From positions 1,207,676 to 1,271,675 of the forward strand of contig NZ_LELK01000004.1 in the NCBI RefSeq assembly GCF_001039475.1: 64,000 nucleotides of DNA, in the 5' to 3' direction. The translations under genes and the position numbers were made by a program. How positions within the stretch are numbered: the first letter of the stretch is position 1; each line of letters begins with the position of its first letter. The notes beneath the pieces were generated by a model that did no database searches, was not told the origin of the DNA, and was given only the letters and a program-made list of their open reading frames with translations. The DNA comes from Guptibacillus hwajinpoensis. Lineage in GTDB: Bacteria; Bacillota; Bacilli; Bacillales; Guptibacillaceae. Of the stretch, positions 62,778 through 64,000 are shown piece by piece.

Positions 62778-63494
62778 ATGAGTCAAAAAATTCTAGTTGT
62801 CGATGATGAACTATCAATCTTGACATTGCTTCAATTTAATCTTGAACAGGCAGGTTATGAGGTTGTTACAGCTGAAAATGGGGCTGAAGCTCTTGAAGTT
62901 GTTACTGCTGAAAATCCTAAATGTATCATTCTTGATCTTATGCTACCTGAAATGGATGGATTAGAAGTATGTAAAGAATTAAGACAACGGCATATTCACA
63001 CACCTGTTCTTATGCTTACCGCGAAGGACGACGAATTTGACAAGGTACTCGGTCTCGAACTTGGGGCTGATGATTATATGACCAAACCCTTTAGTCCAAG
63101 AGAAGTAGTTGCTCGAGTGAAAGCCATACTAAGGCGAGTGAAGCAGCTAGAAGAATCCAAAACAGCTTCTGAAATGCAAGAAGAAGAGAAAATTCAAGTT
63201 GGGCAGTTAGCAGTTTACCCAAATAACTATGAAGCATTTTTCCAAGGAAAAATAATGGAAGTTACACCAAAAGAGTTTGAATTGTTGGTATACCTTGTTC
63301 GTCACAAAGGACGTGTTCTGACTAGAGAGCAGCTTCTAAGTGCAGTTTGGGATTATGATTTTGTTGGTGATACAAGAATTGTTGATGTTCATGTTAGTCA
63401 TCTACGGGAGAAGATTGAACAAAACACTCGTAAACCTGAATATATTAAGACGATTCGAGGACTTGGTTATAAGTTAGAGGAGCCTTCAATTTAA
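62778..63494 (+). CDS. phoP: Phosphate response regulator PhoP
   Basis: OmpR-family response regulator of the phosphate starvation response. The 238-residue protein has a receiver domain with phospho-acceptor D53 (ILDLMLPEMDG), acidic pocket VVDDE (7-11) and TKPF with the conserved Lys near 102, then a winged-helix output domain (about 140-236, TPKEFELLVYLVRHKGRVLTREQLL and VDVHVSHLREKIE). The position after mdh matches B. subtilis phoP. The ATG follows AGGGGGA. Its stop overlaps the phoR start by one base. Confidence 0.95.
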   Translation: MSQKILVVDDELSILTLLQFNLEQAGYEVVTAENGAEALEVVTAENPKCIILDLMLPEMDGLEVCKELRQRHIHTPVLMLTAKDDEFDKVLGLELGADDYMTKPFSPREVVARVKAILRRVKQLEESKTASEMQEEEKIQVGQLAVYPNNYEAFFQGKIMEVTPKEFELLVYLVRHKGRVLTREQLLSAVWDYDFVGDTRIVDVHVSHLREKIEQNTRKPEYIKTIRGLGYKLEEPSI

Positions 63495-64000
63495 TGAAAA
63501 AGTTTCGCTCGCGGTTTCTTAATGCGCAGTTTGTAATCCTCTTTATTGTTTTTATAATCATGATTGTCTTTCTTGGAAATCTATTTGAGGGAATCCTGTT
63601 CGAGGATGCGAGTCAAGAAGCTTTAACGAATATGTGGCTTATATTAATTAGCTCGTTTGCAACGGCCTTTTTCGTCATTATCTATATAAGCCTGAGCATC
63701 TCCAACCAGCTAACAAAGCCACTTGAAGGTGCGCTTAAAGTTGCAAATGAACTTGCTTCTGGAAATTTTCAGGCAAGGACTTACGAGTATAAGCTAGATG
63801 AGACAGGACAATTAAGTCATGCTCTCAACATTTTAGCTCGCAATTTGCAAAATATGACAAGCTCATATGAAATGCAGCAAAATCGATTAATGACGTTAAT
63901 TGAAAACATGGACAGTGGGTTAATCCTAATTGATACAAAAGGTTTTATTAACCTTGTGAATCGTTTCTATAAAGAAACGTTTGGGATTGACTCTAAAGAA
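63494..64000 (+). CDS. phoR: Phosphate sensor kinase PhoR, N-terminal part (cut by right edge)
   Basis: The first 169 codons are open to the window end. Transmembrane segment 1 is at about 8-30 and segment 2 at about 48-70, with only about 18 residues between them (NLFEGILFEDASQEALTN). A HAMP region follows (ISNQLTKPLEGALKVANELASGNF) and then the start of a PAS domain (LIENMDSGLILIDTKGFI). B. subtilis PhoR has a sizeable extracytoplasmic sensor domain between its membrane helices, and that domain is absent here. Coupling to phoP by a TAATG overlap supports the identity. The kinase core is outside the window. Confidence 0.88.
   Translation, partial: MKKFRSRFLNAQFVILFIVFIIMIVFLGNLFEGILFEDASQEALTNMWLILISSFATAFFVIIYISLSISNQLTKPLEGALKVANELASGNFQARTYEYKLDETGQLSHALNILARNLQNMTSSYEMQQNRLMTLIENMDSGLILIDTKGFINLVNRFYKETFGIDSKE

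Overview
The window is a chromosomal segment of a low-GC, endospore-forming member of the Bacillaceae. Evidence for spore formation is an alpha/beta-type SASP gene, a ytfJ/GerW gene and a ytrH-ytrI pair. Most genes follow the order of the Bacillus subtilis tyrS-rpsD-ezrA-thiI-sspA-ackA-dnaE-acc-pfkA-pyk-citZ-icd-mdh-phoPR region. I cannot name the species. The extra murG, an ald, a PspA/aminopropyltransferase cluster and the GC-rich palindromic repeats suggest a lineage outside the B. subtilis group, perhaps near Pseudalkalibacillus, Alkalihalobacillus or Fictibacillus (inference). I see no rRNA, tRNA, CRISPR array, prophage or transposase gene.

Layout. 1-6 kb: a class A penicillin-binding protein (cut by the left edge), the tyrS gene behind a tyrosine T-box, a palindromic repeat (copy A), and rpsD with an S4-type leader. 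6-13 kb: methionine gamma-lyase, free methionine sulfoxide reductase, refZ, hisJ, ezrA and a branched-chain amino acid carrier. 13-20 kb: the sulfur-transfer pair nifS-like/thiI, a SASP gene whose ribosome binding site lies in a hairpin, an acyl-CoA synthetase, a MurG-type glycosyltransferase and a YtcJ-type amidohydrolase. 20-28 kb: NAD kinase, sppA, an RDD protein, ytfI-ytfJ, repeat copy B, tpx, ytxK and ackA. 28-33 kb: an EcsC protein, moaB, small hypothetical genes, an NCS1 permease, paired CrcB fluoride channels and ald.

34-38.4 kb is the most unusual block: DUF3939, DUF4178, PspA, a DUF4247 lipoprotein, DUF350 and a membrane-fused aminopropyltransferase, all on one strand with short gaps. 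I infer a membrane-associated stress or maintenance system whose biochemistry is not settled. 38-47 kb returns to conserved Bacillus genes: ytkL, ytoI, ytpI, nrnA, a ytzJ-like gene, ytrI-ytrH and dnaE. 47-54 kb links carbon flow to lipid synthesis: malic enzyme with a FadR-type operator in its promoter, a GntR/FadR regulator, accDA, pfkA and pyk. 54-58 kb: fxsA, repeat copy C, an apparently self-regulated MarR-nitroreductase-monooxygenase operon, ytvI and a DUF441 gene. 58-64 kb: citZ, icd, mdh, a MaoC-like gene lacking the usual catalytic histidine, phoP and the start of a phoR with almost no extracytoplasmic domain.

Candidate CcpA (cre) sites lie upstream of the methionine gamma-lyase gene, ackA, citZ, the maoC-like gene and phoP, which suggests shared carbon control. 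Roughly a third of the genes appear to start with TTG or GTG, judged from ribosome binding site spacing.
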